This document shows positions 26,120 through 35,378 of a DNA stretch of 64,000 nt, piece by piece. Each line of letters starts with the position of its first letter. The stretch's first letter is position 1. The stretch is from Ardenticatenales bacterium. Its GTDB lineage: Bacteria; Chloroflexota; Anaerolineae; Promineifilales; Promineifilaceae. The notes below the pieces were generated by a model, which was given only the letters and a program-made list of their open reading frames with translations, was not told where the DNA came from and ran no database searches. The stretch lies in the NCBI GenBank assembly GCA_020634515.1, contig JACKBL010000009.1:165269-229268 (forward strand), given 5' to 3'. A program made the position numbers and the translations under genes.

Positions 26120-27466
26120 TCACAGTTTATTGCGCCGCCACAACTGGCTCCCACCCCATACCAACAGCGCAATGCCCAAAATGATCCCAACCCGTATCAG
26201 CGATAGCGCCCAGCCTGGCACAGTGTCCGCAGGATCGCACATGCGCCCAAGCGCATTCACGACGCCGCACATCGCGCTGTAGGCCACCTCTCGATCAATA
26301 AACTCACCCAGAGTGAGGAGAACGCCTATCACCGCCAGCCACCAGTTGCGCCGCTCCGCCAGGCGGTTTTCTTCCGCCTCCAGTTGCCCCCGCAGCAGGT
26401 CAACCTGAATTTGCAGCGTGCGCAGCGTGACTTCCGCTTCCTGAATCGTGGCCTGGTAAAAAGCCTTATCTGCCTGCATTTGGGCCACGGCCACAGCCAG
26501 CCCTTGCTGCCAGGCCAGCAGCACGCCAGCCAAAGGCAGCGCTGCGCGTCCTACTTCGTTTTGCAGATTAGCCGCATTGACGTTCACCCCTTGCACAGCT
26601 CGTGCAAATTGCCCCAGTTCCACCGCATACTGCCCATAAGCGGTGGCAATATCCTGGAGTTGGTTCTCCAATTCAGCCAGGTCTTGCCCTGGCGCTCGTG
26701 TACGCAGCAGGACCTGGCTCAAATTCTGCTCCTGCTGAATAAGCTGCGGGCGCAGCAACTGCCAGTAAGTGCGGCTGTATTGGTGGGATACTTTGTGCGT
26801 TAGCAAAGAAAGTCGCGGCAAGATTTCGTTCAGAAAGCGGGTTGCGGCCTGTTCTGATAGATCATCGTCAGGATAAAACAGGGCCAACTGATCGGAGAGT
26901 CCCACGCGATCATAGAGCCAGCCCCCCCAGGGCAAAGAAGCCAACCGCAGGTCGCCGCCCACGCCGGGCAAGAGGTCTTCAGCCAGTCGCCTGGCATCTG
27001 TTTCCGCGACCACCCGCGCGGCAAAACAAATCGTCTGTCCCAGGTAAAAACGGTCATGCCGCAGTGGTTCAGCCACGGGCCAACTGCCTTCTTGCAGTCG
27101 CGTCCAGGCGTCAGGCTGTGCGGTCTCAGCGTGCCCGCAGGCCAGGTGCAGAGTTACAGCGTCCCCTTCTGCCTGCACGAAAGCAAAGGCGGCATATGCG
27201 TCTGCGCCCGGCTGCCAGCGGGCGGCCTGACCACCCGGGGGATAAAGCTGTACTTTGTCGGTCTCGGAATGCAGGAGGTCAATCGTGGGCAGCGCGGTTG
27301 CATCCTGGCCCAGCCAGGCAGACTGGTATTCCAGGACCTCTTGTACGCGGGTGCGCCAGGAAGGTGCCGGCATTTTCTCCGTTCCAGCTATCGTTTCCAG
27401 GCTGAGGGCCAGAAACAGGTATTGGTGCATCATTGCTTCCCGCGCCGCGGGTTGGTTGTCAGGCAT
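26120..27466 (-). CDS. CHAT-associated coiled-coil protein with two C-terminal membrane spans (CATRA-like)
   Basis: 448 residues. The N-terminal half (to about 220) is a mixed alpha/beta region of unknown fold; about 225-372 is long amphipathic helix (QLIQQEQNLSQVLLRTRAPG, EAEVTLRTLQIQVDLLRGQL); two spans close the chain (about 374-392 and 419-440), followed by RRNKL. That plan (helical bundle, then a two-TM hairpin) resembles pore-type or CorA-like effectors, an analogy only. The start overlaps the stop of the 133-residue gene by 8 bp. With that gene and the CHAT gene it matches what I recall of CATRA (caspase- and TPR-repeat-associated) conflict systems; a profile search is needed to confirm. 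Confidence 0.65.
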   Translation of the reverse strand: MPDNQPAAREAMMHQYLFLALSLETIAGTEKMPAPSWRTRVQEVLEYQSAWLGQDATALPTIDLLHSETDKVQLYPPGGQAARWQPGADAYAAFAFVQAEGDAVTLHLACGHAETAQPDAWTRLQEGSWPVAEPLRHDRFYLGQTICFAARVVAETDARRLAEDLLPGVGGDLRLASLPWGGWLYDRVGLSDQLALFYPDDDLSEQAATRFLNEILPRLSLLTHKVSHQYSRTYWQLLRPQLIQQEQNLSQVLLRTRAPGQDLAELENQLQDIATAYGQYAVELGQFARAVQGVNVNAANLQNEVGRAALPLAGVLLAWQQGLAVAVAQMQADKAFYQATIQEAEVTLRTLQIQVDLLRGQLEAEENRLAERRNWWLAVIGVLLTLGEFIDREVAYSAMCGVVNALGRMCDPADTVPGWALSLIRVGIILGIALLVWGGSQLWRRNKL

Positions 27467-27860
27467 CAGATGGCGGTTCCTCTGGCGCGGGAGTGGGGGG
27501 CGATGCCGGCAATTTGTCCATCTCGCGCACGATGTCAATCAATTTCTGCTTTACGGGTTGCACAGGCAGCCCTTTCACCGGTTCATCCGTCGGTTGAACT
27601 GAGGGAGGATCTGTCCACATACTGCTCCCCGCGCCAGGAACAGCCCCGCGCACGGCTGGATAACGGCGCAACACGCGCAGCAATTGAAAATAAGCGCGCA
27701 TCTGTTCACGACTCTGACCCGACTGCAAAGCGCCATCCACGCCTGGCGCCAGTTCCCTCAGTTCTTGCACAAACTGCTGCCACTGCCCTGGCGTCATGTT
27801 CTCGTTAAAATACTCTTGCTTATTATGCAGCAGTTGCAGCAAATCCTTGATACTATTCAT
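27459..27860 (-). CDS. Small CHAT-associated protein (CATASP-like)
   Basis: 133 residues. Helical N-terminal half (MNSIKDLLQLLHNKQEYF...PGQWQQFVQELRELA), then a Pro-rich linker and a helix (VKQKLIDIVREMDKLP) with a Pro/Glu tail. No catalytic motif. Excellent AAGGAG 6 nt before ATG 27860. The end overlaps the next gene, so the two proteins are made together, probably as a complex. Size and position fit the small protein that accompanies CATRA-type CHAT loci; this is inference from context. Confidence 0.6.
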   Translation of the reverse strand: MNSIKDLLQLLHNKQEYFNENMTPGQWQQFVQELRELAPGVDGALQSGQSREQMRAYFQLLRVLRRYPAVRGAVPGAGSSMWTDPPSVQPTDEPVKGLPVQPVKQKLIDIVREMDKLPASPPTPAPEEPPSDA

Positions 27861-27880
27861 CCCATACTCCTTGCGGGAGC

Positions 27881-27900
27881 GGATTGGCAACCCGCCCTAT
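27881..27900. repeat. REP-like palindrome, transposase 3' end
   Basis: GGATTGGCAACCCGCCCTAT is half of the GTAGGGCGGGTT-GCC-AACCCGCCCTAC palindrome. The transposase stop codon lies inside it. Confidence 0.8.
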
Positions 27901-28541
27901 GGCAGCCATTTGCCATACGTCCAGGGCCACGCATCCCACTCTGACACAAGTCCCGCTTTGACCGGGTTGTTAATTACGTACTGGCGAATACGCTGCCATT
28001 CCGCTTCATCTCGAACAACATGGTCGTAATACTCTTGCTGCCAGAAAGCCCCAGACCGATGTAGTAACTTATTGGCCTGCGTGGCGGTATAAAGTTTGAG
28101 GGAATGCATGATTGCCGGCAAACTATAATAACCACCACCATCCTTTGTTCGCGGCGCGAATACGACGTGGACATGATTACCCATCACGCAGAACGTATCC
28201 AGATCATACACATTCTGGTCTCGATAACGCAAGCTTTCAGCGACCATTGCAGCTACAGGTGCTTGTTCCAGCCATTGCGGTCTCTGGCGGTTGCTGTCCA
28301 GGGCGGCATCCCATTGTGCAAACATACGCTTATGCTCTTGCAAGGCCCGCGCTACCTTTTCCTGCCGATCGCTGATCCTCGCTATCTGCTTCTCTACCCA
28401 TTCTGCCTCAGCGTGTAGCCGACGCTGCACCGCCGGCGGCAGTGAACCAGCCAACCGGAATGTTACAAACAAGACCGCTCCTGGCGGTTGAATATGCGGC
28501 AAGTGCCTCCTATACGACTGTCGATAGGATAACCAGTTCAC
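27897..28541 (-). CDS. REP-associated tyrosine transposase (RAYT, Y1_Tnp)
   Basis: 214 residues. The HUH motif is VMGNHVHVVF and the nucleophile Tyr lies in FWQQEYYDHVVRDEAEW; YVINNPVKAGLV is the usual RAYT C-terminus. RAYTs cut and move REP palindromes as single strands. REP-like hairpins stand at its 3' end (27881-27900) and just upstream (28556-28578, 28693-28720). GTG 28541 with GAGGTGA upstream is preferred; an open frame continues to 28775 but reads through two REP palindromes. It separates the CHAT gene from its two presumed partners. Confidence 0.88.
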   Translation of the reverse strand: MNWLSYRQSYRRHLPHIQPPGAVLFVTFRLAGSLPPAVQRRLHAEAEWVEKQIARISDRQEKVARALQEHKRMFAQWDAALDSNRQRPQWLEQAPVAAMVAESLRYRDQNVYDLDTFCVMGNHVHVVFAPRTKDGGGYYSLPAIMHSLKLYTATQANKLLHRSGAFWQQEYYDHVVRDEAEWQRIRQYVINNPVKAGLVSEWDAWPWTYGKWLP

Positions 28542-28555
28542 CTGACTCACCTCCC

Positions 28556-28578
28556 GTAGGGCGGGTCGCCGACCCGCC
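28556..28578. repeat. REP-like palindrome upstream of the transposase
   Basis: GTAGGGCGGGTCGCCGACCC-GCC: arms GGGCGGGTC/GACCCGCC. A second copy, GGGCGGGTTGCCAACCCGCC, lies at 28693-28720 directly at the stop of the CHAT gene. The two form a BIME-like pair about 120 bp apart. Confidence 0.8.
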
Positions 28579-28692
28579 TTTCTGCCCATATACCACCATG
28601 CCGCACAGTTTACCAACTCGTATCTATCGCCCGGCGATAATGTATTTGCTGAACGGTAGTTTCGATAAGTACACCTGTCGGTTTTTGCGTGT

Positions 28693-28720
28693 GGGGGCGG
28701 GTTGCCAACCCGCCCTACGG
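28693..28720. repeat. REP-like palindrome at the CHAT stop codon
   Basis: Perfect 10-bp stem GGGCGGGTTG / CAACCCGCCC ending in CTACGG, immediately before the CHAT stop at 28721-28723 on the minus strand. Confidence 0.8.
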
Positions 28721-31700
28721 TCAGGCGCCGTGGACGGCGAAGGGGGCCCAATGGACAGGGTGGGAAAATGGACATGCCGCGGTAGATTCGTGGAGTGTGT
28801 CATAAGCTGACTCCATAGCCAGCAGTTGGTAATACAAATCCGCTTCCGCTTCTTCTGAGAGGATAGTCCATTCGCCGCGGGCTTCGGCTGCCTGCAAGGG
28901 GGCCAGTTCTGTCTCCAGACGGGCAAGGGCGTCGGCTTTAGGCAACGTACGCAGCCAGTGGGCAGCCTGTTGCACGGCCGTCGCTGGCGGCAGGTGATGG
29001 GGAGGAAGCAGGAGTTCGTAGGTTTTATCCATCAACCAGGCGGTGGAGAGGTCGTCCACGGCCCACAAGGAGGCGATGACTGTGCCCGCGCCCGCGGTGA
29101 GCAGGGCGGCGGGGAAACCTAAATGCTCCTCCGCCGCTCCCCGGTCAATCTGGCCCGTCTCGCAGGCGCTGGCGGAGACGAGACAGCCGGGCTTTAGCGG
29201 CAGCCGCCCGGCCCAGATGTCGTCCAGGGTGAGCTTTTCGCAATCCGCCTGCAGCAGGTTGAGGGGCTGGCGCGCGGGCAGCGCCTGCCACAGCGGCGCG
29301 GTGTACCCTTGCGGGTGCGCCAGGAGGAAGGCGGATTGGCCTGGATCAGAGGGATGGAAGGAGGCGTGGGTAGAGAGTTCCAGGTAGTCGGCCGCGGGGG
29401 CGTGTTCCAGCAGCCAGGCGCGGCGGGCGGCGGAGCCGAAAGCGACCTGGGCGCGGCCGGCAAAGCGGGCGGCAATGGCCCGCACTTCGCCCGGGGTGAA
29501 GGCCAGGGAGCCATCCGGGTTGGCGATGGCCGTCAGATGGGGTTCAAGTTGGGGGCGAGCGGCGGCGCGGGTGATGGCCTGCTCTAACGCCACGGCGGAG
29601 GGAGCGTAGCTGAGAACGTACCGGTCGCCAAAGAAGTCGCCATCGGGGAGGGGCACGGCGTGCCAGGGGAGGAAAGCGAGCAGGTCGCCAGGGAGCAGCG
29701 TGATGGGCCAGACATCGGGCAACTGCGCCAGCCGCGCCAGCAGCGGCGGCAGAAACGCCCGCCCCAATTGGGCCAATCTTTGCGTCATGGTGCGCTGCCA
29801 TACCGCCTGCGCCAGCGGATAGAGCGGATGCAAAGCAGGCAAATGCGCCAGGTGCGTCAGCCAGTAGGCTGTGAGCCAGCCGGGCTGCTGCCCGGCAGCA
29901 GCCTGCGCCAGGATGCCAGGGACATCCGCCGCCCCAAATCCGTCTGTAGGGAACAGGGCGTAGAAAAAGTCCTGCCAGGCGTCGCGGGTAAACGCGGGTA
30001 AAGAAATGATGTCTGCCGCCGCGGGCGCGTCCTGGGGAGAGGCCGGGTGAATGAGCAGGCAGAGCGTGCCCCAGTCGGTGTCATCGGTAGGCGCCAGATA
30101 GAGGAGGAGACGATTTTGAGAGCGGGCCAGATCACGCAGGGCGGCATACTCAGGGGCGCGTAGGGCAAAAACCGGATCAGCGGCCTCCAGGTGGCGTAAT
30201 CGTTCCAGCAAATCTCTGCGGCGGCGCACGAGAGCGGCGCGCCGTATGTCCAATTGCGGCGTGCGCGGCTCTGCCGCCAGAGCGCGCAGGTCAGAATCAC
30301 ACTGGCGCAAATCCGCCAGCATCTGATCATAAGCGGTCGCTTCCGCGGGCGAAAGTTGCGCCGGGCGACGATTCAGACGCGCCTGTTCTGCGCGAAGGCG
30401 CACAGATCGCCCAGCTTCAATCAATGCTGGCGCGGCAGCCTCATCCCTGGCCGCGAGTAGCAGTGGCAGCAGGCGGCGGTTGAGCTGCGCTGCTGCTCGC
30501 GCCGGAACCCCTGGATCCGACTGCCACAACAATCGATCTTGCCATAAGGCTACCGCCTGGCGATAGACGGCGATGGCTTCTTCCAGGTCGGCGAAGCTGC
30601 CGCGGGCGGCGTAGCGGTCACGGAGCCCGTTGCCCAGGTTGTTCAAGTAGCCGGGCAAGTCCGGGGAGCCGGCGGGCGTGGCCTGCACCGCCTGGCGATA
30701 GACGGCGATGGCTTCTTCCAGGTCGGCGAAGCTGCCGCGGGCGGCGTAGCGGGCACTGAGCCCGTTGCCCAGGTTGTTCAAGCGAGATGGCAAGTCCGGG
30801 GAGCCGGCGGGCGTGGCCTGCACCGCCTGGCGATAGACGGCGATGGCTTCTTCCAGGTCGGCGAAGCTGCCGCGGGCGGCGTAGCGGGCACTGAGCCCGT
30901 TGCCCAGGTTGTTCAAGCGAGATGGCAAGTCCGGGGAGCCGGCGGGCGTGGCCTGCACCGCCCGATGACGGCGATGGCTTTCAGGCAGCCGCGGCACGGC
31001 GGGTGCGGATGGCAGTCAGGGCCGCCTGGCGATAGACGGCGATGGCTTCTTCCAGGTCGGCGAAAGCTGCCGCGGGCGGCGACGGTTGTTCAGATGGCAA
31101 GTCCGGGGAGCCGGCGGGCGTGGCCTGCACCGCCTGGCGATGACGGCGATGGCTCGTCGGCGAGCCGCGGCGGCGTAGCGGGCACGGAGCCCGTTGCCCA
31201 GGTTGTTCAAGCGAGATGGCAAGTCCGGGGAGCCGGCGGGCGTGGCCTGCACCGCCTGGCGATAGACGGCGATGGCTTCTTCCAGGTCGGCGAAGCTGCC
31301 GCGGGCGGCGTAGCGGGCACGGAGCCCGTTGCCCAGGTTGTTCAAGTAGCTGGCAAGTCCGGGGAGCCGGCGGGCGTGGCCTGCACCGCCTGGCGATAGA
31401 CGGCGATGGCTTCTTCCAGGTCGGCGAAGCTGCCGCGGGCGGCGTAGCGGTCACGGAGCCCGTTGCCCAGGTTGTTCAAGTAGCCGGGCAAGTCCGGGGA
31501 GCCGGCGGGCGTGGCCTGCACCGCCTGGCGATAGACGGCGATGGCTTCTTCCAGGTCGGCGAAGCCCCGGGCGCTAGTCAGGCGGCGGTTGTTCAGCGTG
31601 GCAAGTCCGGGAGCCGGCGGGGGCCTGCACGCCTGGCGATAGACGCGATGGTTTCCAGGTCGCAGCTGCCGCGGGCGGCGTAGCGGTCACGGAGCCCGTT

Positions 31701-33224
31701 GCCCAGGTTGTTCAAGTAGCATGGCAAGTCCGGGGAGCCGGCGGGCGTGGCCTGCACCGCCTGGCGATAGACGGCGATGGCTTCTTCCAGGTCGGCGAAG
31801 CTGCCGCGGGCGGCGTAGCGGGCACGGAGCCCGTTGCCCAGGTTGTTCAAGAGAGATGGCAAGTCCGGGGAGCCGGCGGGCGTGGCCTGCACCGCCTGGC
31901 GCCATTGCGCCAGCGCCTGGTTCAGATCGCTGGTTTGCCCCCGGGCCCAATAGCGGCGCAGATAGCAGCCGCCGCTGTCATTCAGTACAGCCAGGCGAAA
32001 GCGGGCATCGGCGGTAGGGAATACACGGTGGCGCAGGATGCTTTCCCAGGCGGCAATGGCTTCGTGCAAAAAAGCGATGTCGCCCGTCTGTAAATAATGG
32101 GCTTCCGCCGTCTGCGCTTGTTGCCACGCCTGGCGAAAAGTCGCAGGCGTGGAGGATGCAGTCTGGCCAGCGCCTATGATTTCAGCAAATGCAGCTTCGA
32201 TCCCTATCTCGCGGCAGCGACGCAGCAGGTCACGGTGGGTGGTGAAATGGCGGGCAGCGTCTTCTTCGCCTTGCGCCTCGGCTGCGGCACACAATTGGGT
32301 CAACAGGGCATCCGCTTCGTCAGTAAGCAGATCCGGGTTCTGTGCCACAATGCGCTGCGATTGGCCCCAGGTTTCAGCCTGGATAAACTCCTGCAAGCGC
32401 ACCAACAAAGGCGGCGCCGCGGACGTCGTTTGCGCCTGGGCTACGAGTTCAGTCAGGGCTGCCTCCATACCCACATCCTGCGCCCGCTGCAGTACGCGCT
32501 GGTGCATTTGCAGTTGGCGCAGAGCGTTGGGATCGTCCTCGTACTGCTGGATAAGTTCAGCCAATGCCTGGGCGGCGGCATCTGTGAGCAGCAGCGCCTG
32601 GTCTGCACGCAGCACGCGCTGGTGTTCTTCCAGGCTGTGTACATTGACCAAACGTAGCACAGCTTCCATCGCTGGCTCCGTGGTGGCAGGAGATGTCTCT
32701 TCCGGCTCATTCCCGGCCTCCACCAGGGCGTCGCGGGCAGCCTGCTCCAGTTGGGCAAACCTTTCCGGGTCCTCCTGGCGCAGCCGTTCCATCTCCGCGG
32801 CCATTGCCGCCTGCATTTGCGCCAGGGCGGCTTCGGGATCGTCCGCGAGCAGCGGGGGCAGCAGGCGGCGGGGGACGACGGGCATCTGTTCCACCCAGGC
32901 GGCATTCCACGCCGCCCCCAGGGCGTCGCGCAGCATCCCCAACAGGGCATTCGCGTGTTGCTGGTCCTCTTCCTGGCTGGTCTGTTCCGCGGGCGAAAAC
33001 AAAAGCGTCGCATCTTCCCCAGGGCGATACAGCAGCAGGGGCAGGTCCAGGGGAATCGGGTGTCCATTGGCGCAGACGCTGGTGTGCAGCGCTCCCCGGC
33101 GCAGGGCGTCCAACAGGTCCGGGCGGGCCGCCGCATCCAATATCAGCCACATCTGCGCCGTCAAAGAGACGCCGCACTGCGGGCACGTTATCTGGCTCGT
33201 TTGCTTATATGAATAATCGGGCAT
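28721..33224 (-). CDS. CpXC-TPR-CHAT caspase-like protease, reading frame broken in its TPR repeats
   Basis: One gene of about 1,490 codons, now split into two frames. N-terminal CpXC-type zinc ribbon (CPQC at 14-17, CANGH at 51-55), a helical middle, about ten TPR units of 45 residues (NNLGNGLRARYAARGSFADL core) and a C-terminal CHAT protease with the His in LELSTHASF and the Cys in SASACETGQI. CHAT proteases are the caspase-like effectors of several conflict systems (e.g. TPR-CHAT of gRAMP). Frames are interrupted between about 30960 and 31690 by irregular deletions in the 135-bp repeats. ATG 33224 is preceded by GGAG. Downstream partners are at 27459 and 26120. The breaks are likely assembly errors, but real decay is possible. 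Confidence 0.85.
30550..31905. repeat. 135-bp tandem repeats encoding TPR units
   Basis: The period is exactly 135 bp where intact: the GCCTGGCGATAGACGGCG landmark falls at 30555, 30690 and 30825. Units are nearly identical in DNA, which implies recent expansion or gene conversion. Between 30960 and 31690 several units lack internal pieces of 1 to about 60 bp that are not multiples of three. Confidence 0.9.
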
Positions 33225-33341
33225 CCTTGTTCTCCGCTGGCAGCCTGGCCGCCTGGCTATTATCTCTATGTAAAGTAAACTGGAACTAGCAGGGATTATA
33301 CAGATAAAGCCCAATCCGCGAAATCCGCCCCAGCGCCTTCT

Positions 33342-33586
33342 GTAGGGCGGGTTGCTTACCCGCCCCTGCCTTGCAAAAGCAACCCCCGCCCCATTTGCCA
33401 GCGGTATTTGCTGTCGTTTGACGTGTTCATTCTTGCGGCAGTGGGCAGGGGGAAGTGATGTAGGGCGGGTTGTTAACCCACCTTTGTCTCGCGGAAACAA
33501 GCCGCGCCGTATTTGCTGGCGGGATTGGCTGTACTCTAATGTGTTTATTCTGGCGAGAGTGGGCGGGTTGGCAACCCGCCCTACGG
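33342..33586. repeat. Three REP-like palindromes in the CHAT promoter gap
   Basis: GTAGGGCGGGTTGCTTACCC at 33342, GTAGGGCGGGTTGTTAACCC at 33460 and GGGCGGGTTGGCAACCCGCC at 33561. The spacers (about 100-118 bp) are themselves direct repeats containing GTATTTGCTG and GTGTTTATTCTGGCG-like segments. The 33225-33725 gap has no gene; the CHAT promoter should lie here. Confidence 0.75.
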
Positions 33587-33725
33587 GGGGAAGGTAAGCT
33601 TTCGCTATGTGGGCGCGTCCAGGTAATGTTGCCGCCGGCAGGCTTTGCCGTTTACGTCCTGACCAACCTGCTGGCGGCTTCCCACAGACTTTTTTGGATT
33701 TGAGCCAGTAAGGAGAAGTGTCATT

Positions 33726-34013
33726 ATGGCCCAAGCAATGTGGCAGGGCGTTGTCCTGGCGGAGAGTGAGGAGACGATTGTGGTGGAGGGGAACCATTAC
33801 TTCCCGCCCGCCGCCGTGAACCAGGCGTATTTGCGCCCCAATAGTTCGCACACGGTGTGCCCGTGGAAGGGGGTTGCCAGCTACTATGATGTGGTGGTGG
33901 ATGGGGATGTGAACCAGGGGGCGGCGTGGTACTATCCGCGGCCAAAAGAGGCGGCGAAGCAGATTGAGAATTACATCGCTTTCTGGCGCGGCGTGCGCGT
34001 GACGGCGGATTAG
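33726..34013 (+). CDS. DUF427 family protein
   Basis: 95 residues, the usual length. GNHYFPPAAV...FLRPS-like YLRPNSSHTVCPWKGVASYYDVVVDG and NQGAAWYYPRPKEAAKQIENYIAFW are the DUF427 signature. Small beta-barrel protein of unknown biochemical role. Strong AAGGAG before the ATG. A 16-bp-arm palindrome (34023-34057) and then the OsmC gene follow. Confidence 0.92.
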   Translation: MAQAMWQGVVLAESEETIVVEGNHYFPPAAVNQAYLRPNSSHTVCPWKGVASYYDVVVDGDVNQGAAWYYPRPKEAAKQIENYIAFWRGVRVTAD

Positions 34014-34022
34014 GGCGCGTTT

Positions 34023-34057
34023 AAGATTGGTTCATTCTCCAAGAATGAACCAATCTT
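34023..34057. repeat. Perfect 16-bp-arm palindrome, copy 1
   Basis: AAGATTGGTTCATTCT, a 3-nt spacer and AGAATGAACCAATCTT. A second copy is at 40322-40356 and a half-site at 56577-56600. It may serve as a terminator for DUF427, but the exact conservation suggests a mobile or protein-bound element. Confidence 0.8.
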
Positions 34058-34080
34058 GGATGCACTCTTAGGAGGTAGGT

Positions 34081-34500
34081 ATGACGGTAACTGCGTGGTC
34101 GTTGCGGAATTTGCAGGTGGCAGTGGATGCGAATAGTCACCACTGGATTGCCGATGAACCCATTCACGATGGTGGAGACGATGCCGGACCCGGTCCGTAT
34201 GACTTGCTGTTGGGCGCTCTTGCCGCCTGCAAGGTGATGACCCTGCACTTGTACGCTCGCCGCAAGGGGTGGCCTCTGGAAAGCGTGCGCGTCACCCTCA
34301 GCCATGAGCAGGTCGCGGGGGACGAATGCGCGGATTGCGCCACGACGGGCAGCGGCAAGGTAGACATCATCCACACCCAGATCGCCTTCGTGGGCGATTT
34401 GAGCGAGGCGCAAAAAGCGCGCCTGGCCCAAATTGCCGACCGCTGTCCCGTGCATCGCACCCTGACCAGCGAAACGAAAATCCGCACATCCGTGTTCTAG
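34081..34500 (+). CDS. OsmC/Ohr-family peroxiredoxin-like protein
   Basis: 139 residues. The two redox cysteines are C50 (GALAACKVMT) and C122 (DRCPVHRT), as required for thiol peroxidase activity against organic hydroperoxides. GPGPYDLLLGALAAC is the family signature. An extra CxxC (DECADC, about 82-86) sits in the middle. GGAGGT precedes ATG 34081. Confidence 0.92.
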   Translation: MTVTAWSLRNLQVAVDANSHHWIADEPIHDGGDDAGPGPYDLLLGALAACKVMTLHLYARRKGWPLESVRVTLSHEQVAGDECADCATTGSGKVDIIHTQIAFVGDLSEAQKARLAQIADRCPVHRTLTSETKIRTSVF

Positions 34501-34995
34501 CCTGGATAAACCGGACAGAAATTTGCCACGAATGGCACGAATTCATAACTGGCGGCGTGTGCTTCTAACCACTCCCCACTACCCACTGACCACTATTTTC
34601 GAAGCCTGCTGAAAGCGTCCCATTGCCCCGTTTCTGAATTTTCCCAAAAAAGAAGCTGGCGGACCTTCCGATCCGCCAGCTATTTTCGACTCCCATTCAT
34701 ACCCCACCTGCCATATCAACGAACGCTGATTGAGGGGAACAAACCACCATTTCGAGGCTGCGTATAGAGCAAACCTACTCACATAACCTTTGGTGTCTGG
34801 GGCGATCCACGAATCGCGCTATCCAAGCACACCATTCTTTCAATCTTTGTTTTGGCTCTGACGCGCTGCCTCTGTTGATGCGTGGTTTGTTACTAACTTT
34901 ATGCTACCATAATCAATAGCAGTAAGAAATGACGAATGTCACCCCAAATCGGTGACTTTTATCATACCGCGGAACGGCATGTGGAACGGTGTCGG
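34501..34995. other. Intergenic with a terminator-like hairpin, no gene
   Basis: AGCTGGCGGA and TCCGCCAGCT form a 10-bp stem around CCTTCCGA at 34653-34680, flanked by A-rich and TTTTC sequence, probably a bidirectional terminator. The AT-rich stretch 34890-34930 should hold the promoter of the following gene. Confidence 0.55.
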
Positions 34996-35361
34996 ATGAA
35001 CTTCTACGAACAGGTGTATAAGGTTGTGCGGCGTATTCCGCCGGGGAAAGTGACCAGTTATGGGCACATTGCGCGCATGTTGGGCGCACCCAACGCGGCG
35101 CGGGCGGTTGGTTATGCGCTACGGGCGCTGAAGGACAGGCAGGACGATCCCACATATGAGGGCGTGCCCTGGCATCGCGTCATTAACAGCCAGGGGCGCA
35201 TTAGCATTGTCAATCGGGAATTCGGCGCGGAAGAGCAGGCAGCGCGCCTGCGGGCGGAGGGGGTGGTTGTGGATGATGCGTATCGCGTGGACATGGCGCG
35301 GTATGCCTGGGGGGGACTGGATTGGTTGGAGATTGATGATCTGCTGCAAGAATCCGCCTGA
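34996..35361 (+). CDS. Alkyltransferase-like protein (ATL)
   Basis: 121 residues of the O6-alkylguanine DNA alkyltransferase C-terminal fold. RRIPPGKVTSYGHIARMLG is the winged-helix DNA-binding part. The active-site P-C-H-R-V reads VPWHRVI with W59 in place of the acceptor Cys. ATLs cannot remove alkyl groups but bind O6-alkylguanine and hand lesions to nucleotide excision repair. ATG 34996 matches the family start; ATG 34936 would add 20 residues. Confidence 0.88.
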   Translation: MNFYEQVYKVVRRIPPGKVTSYGHIARMLGAPNAARAVGYALRALKDRQDDPTYEGVPWHRVINSQGRISIVNREFGAEEQAARLRAEGVVVDDAYRVDMARYAWGGLDWLEIDDLLQESA

Positions 35362-35378
35362 TACGCTAAAATCAGCGC

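Noticed and set aside
25603..26190. A 195-codon minus-strand frame between the YdjM-like and CATRA-like genes
   Set aside because: No family pattern, Cys/His-rich, and another frame of the same DNA looks more protein-like.
28542..28775. N-terminal extension of the RAYT gene
   Set aside because: It would translate two REP palindromes; the GTG at 28541 has a ribosome site and fits family length.
30550..31905. Possible CRISPR or satellite array
   Set aside because: The 135-bp period encodes a 45-residue TPR unit in frame with a CHAT protease.
33225..33851. N-terminal extension of the CHAT gene to 33851
   Set aside because: The extension translates REP palindromes and crosses the DUF427 gene on the other strand; ATG 33224 has a ribosome site and starts the zinc ribbon.
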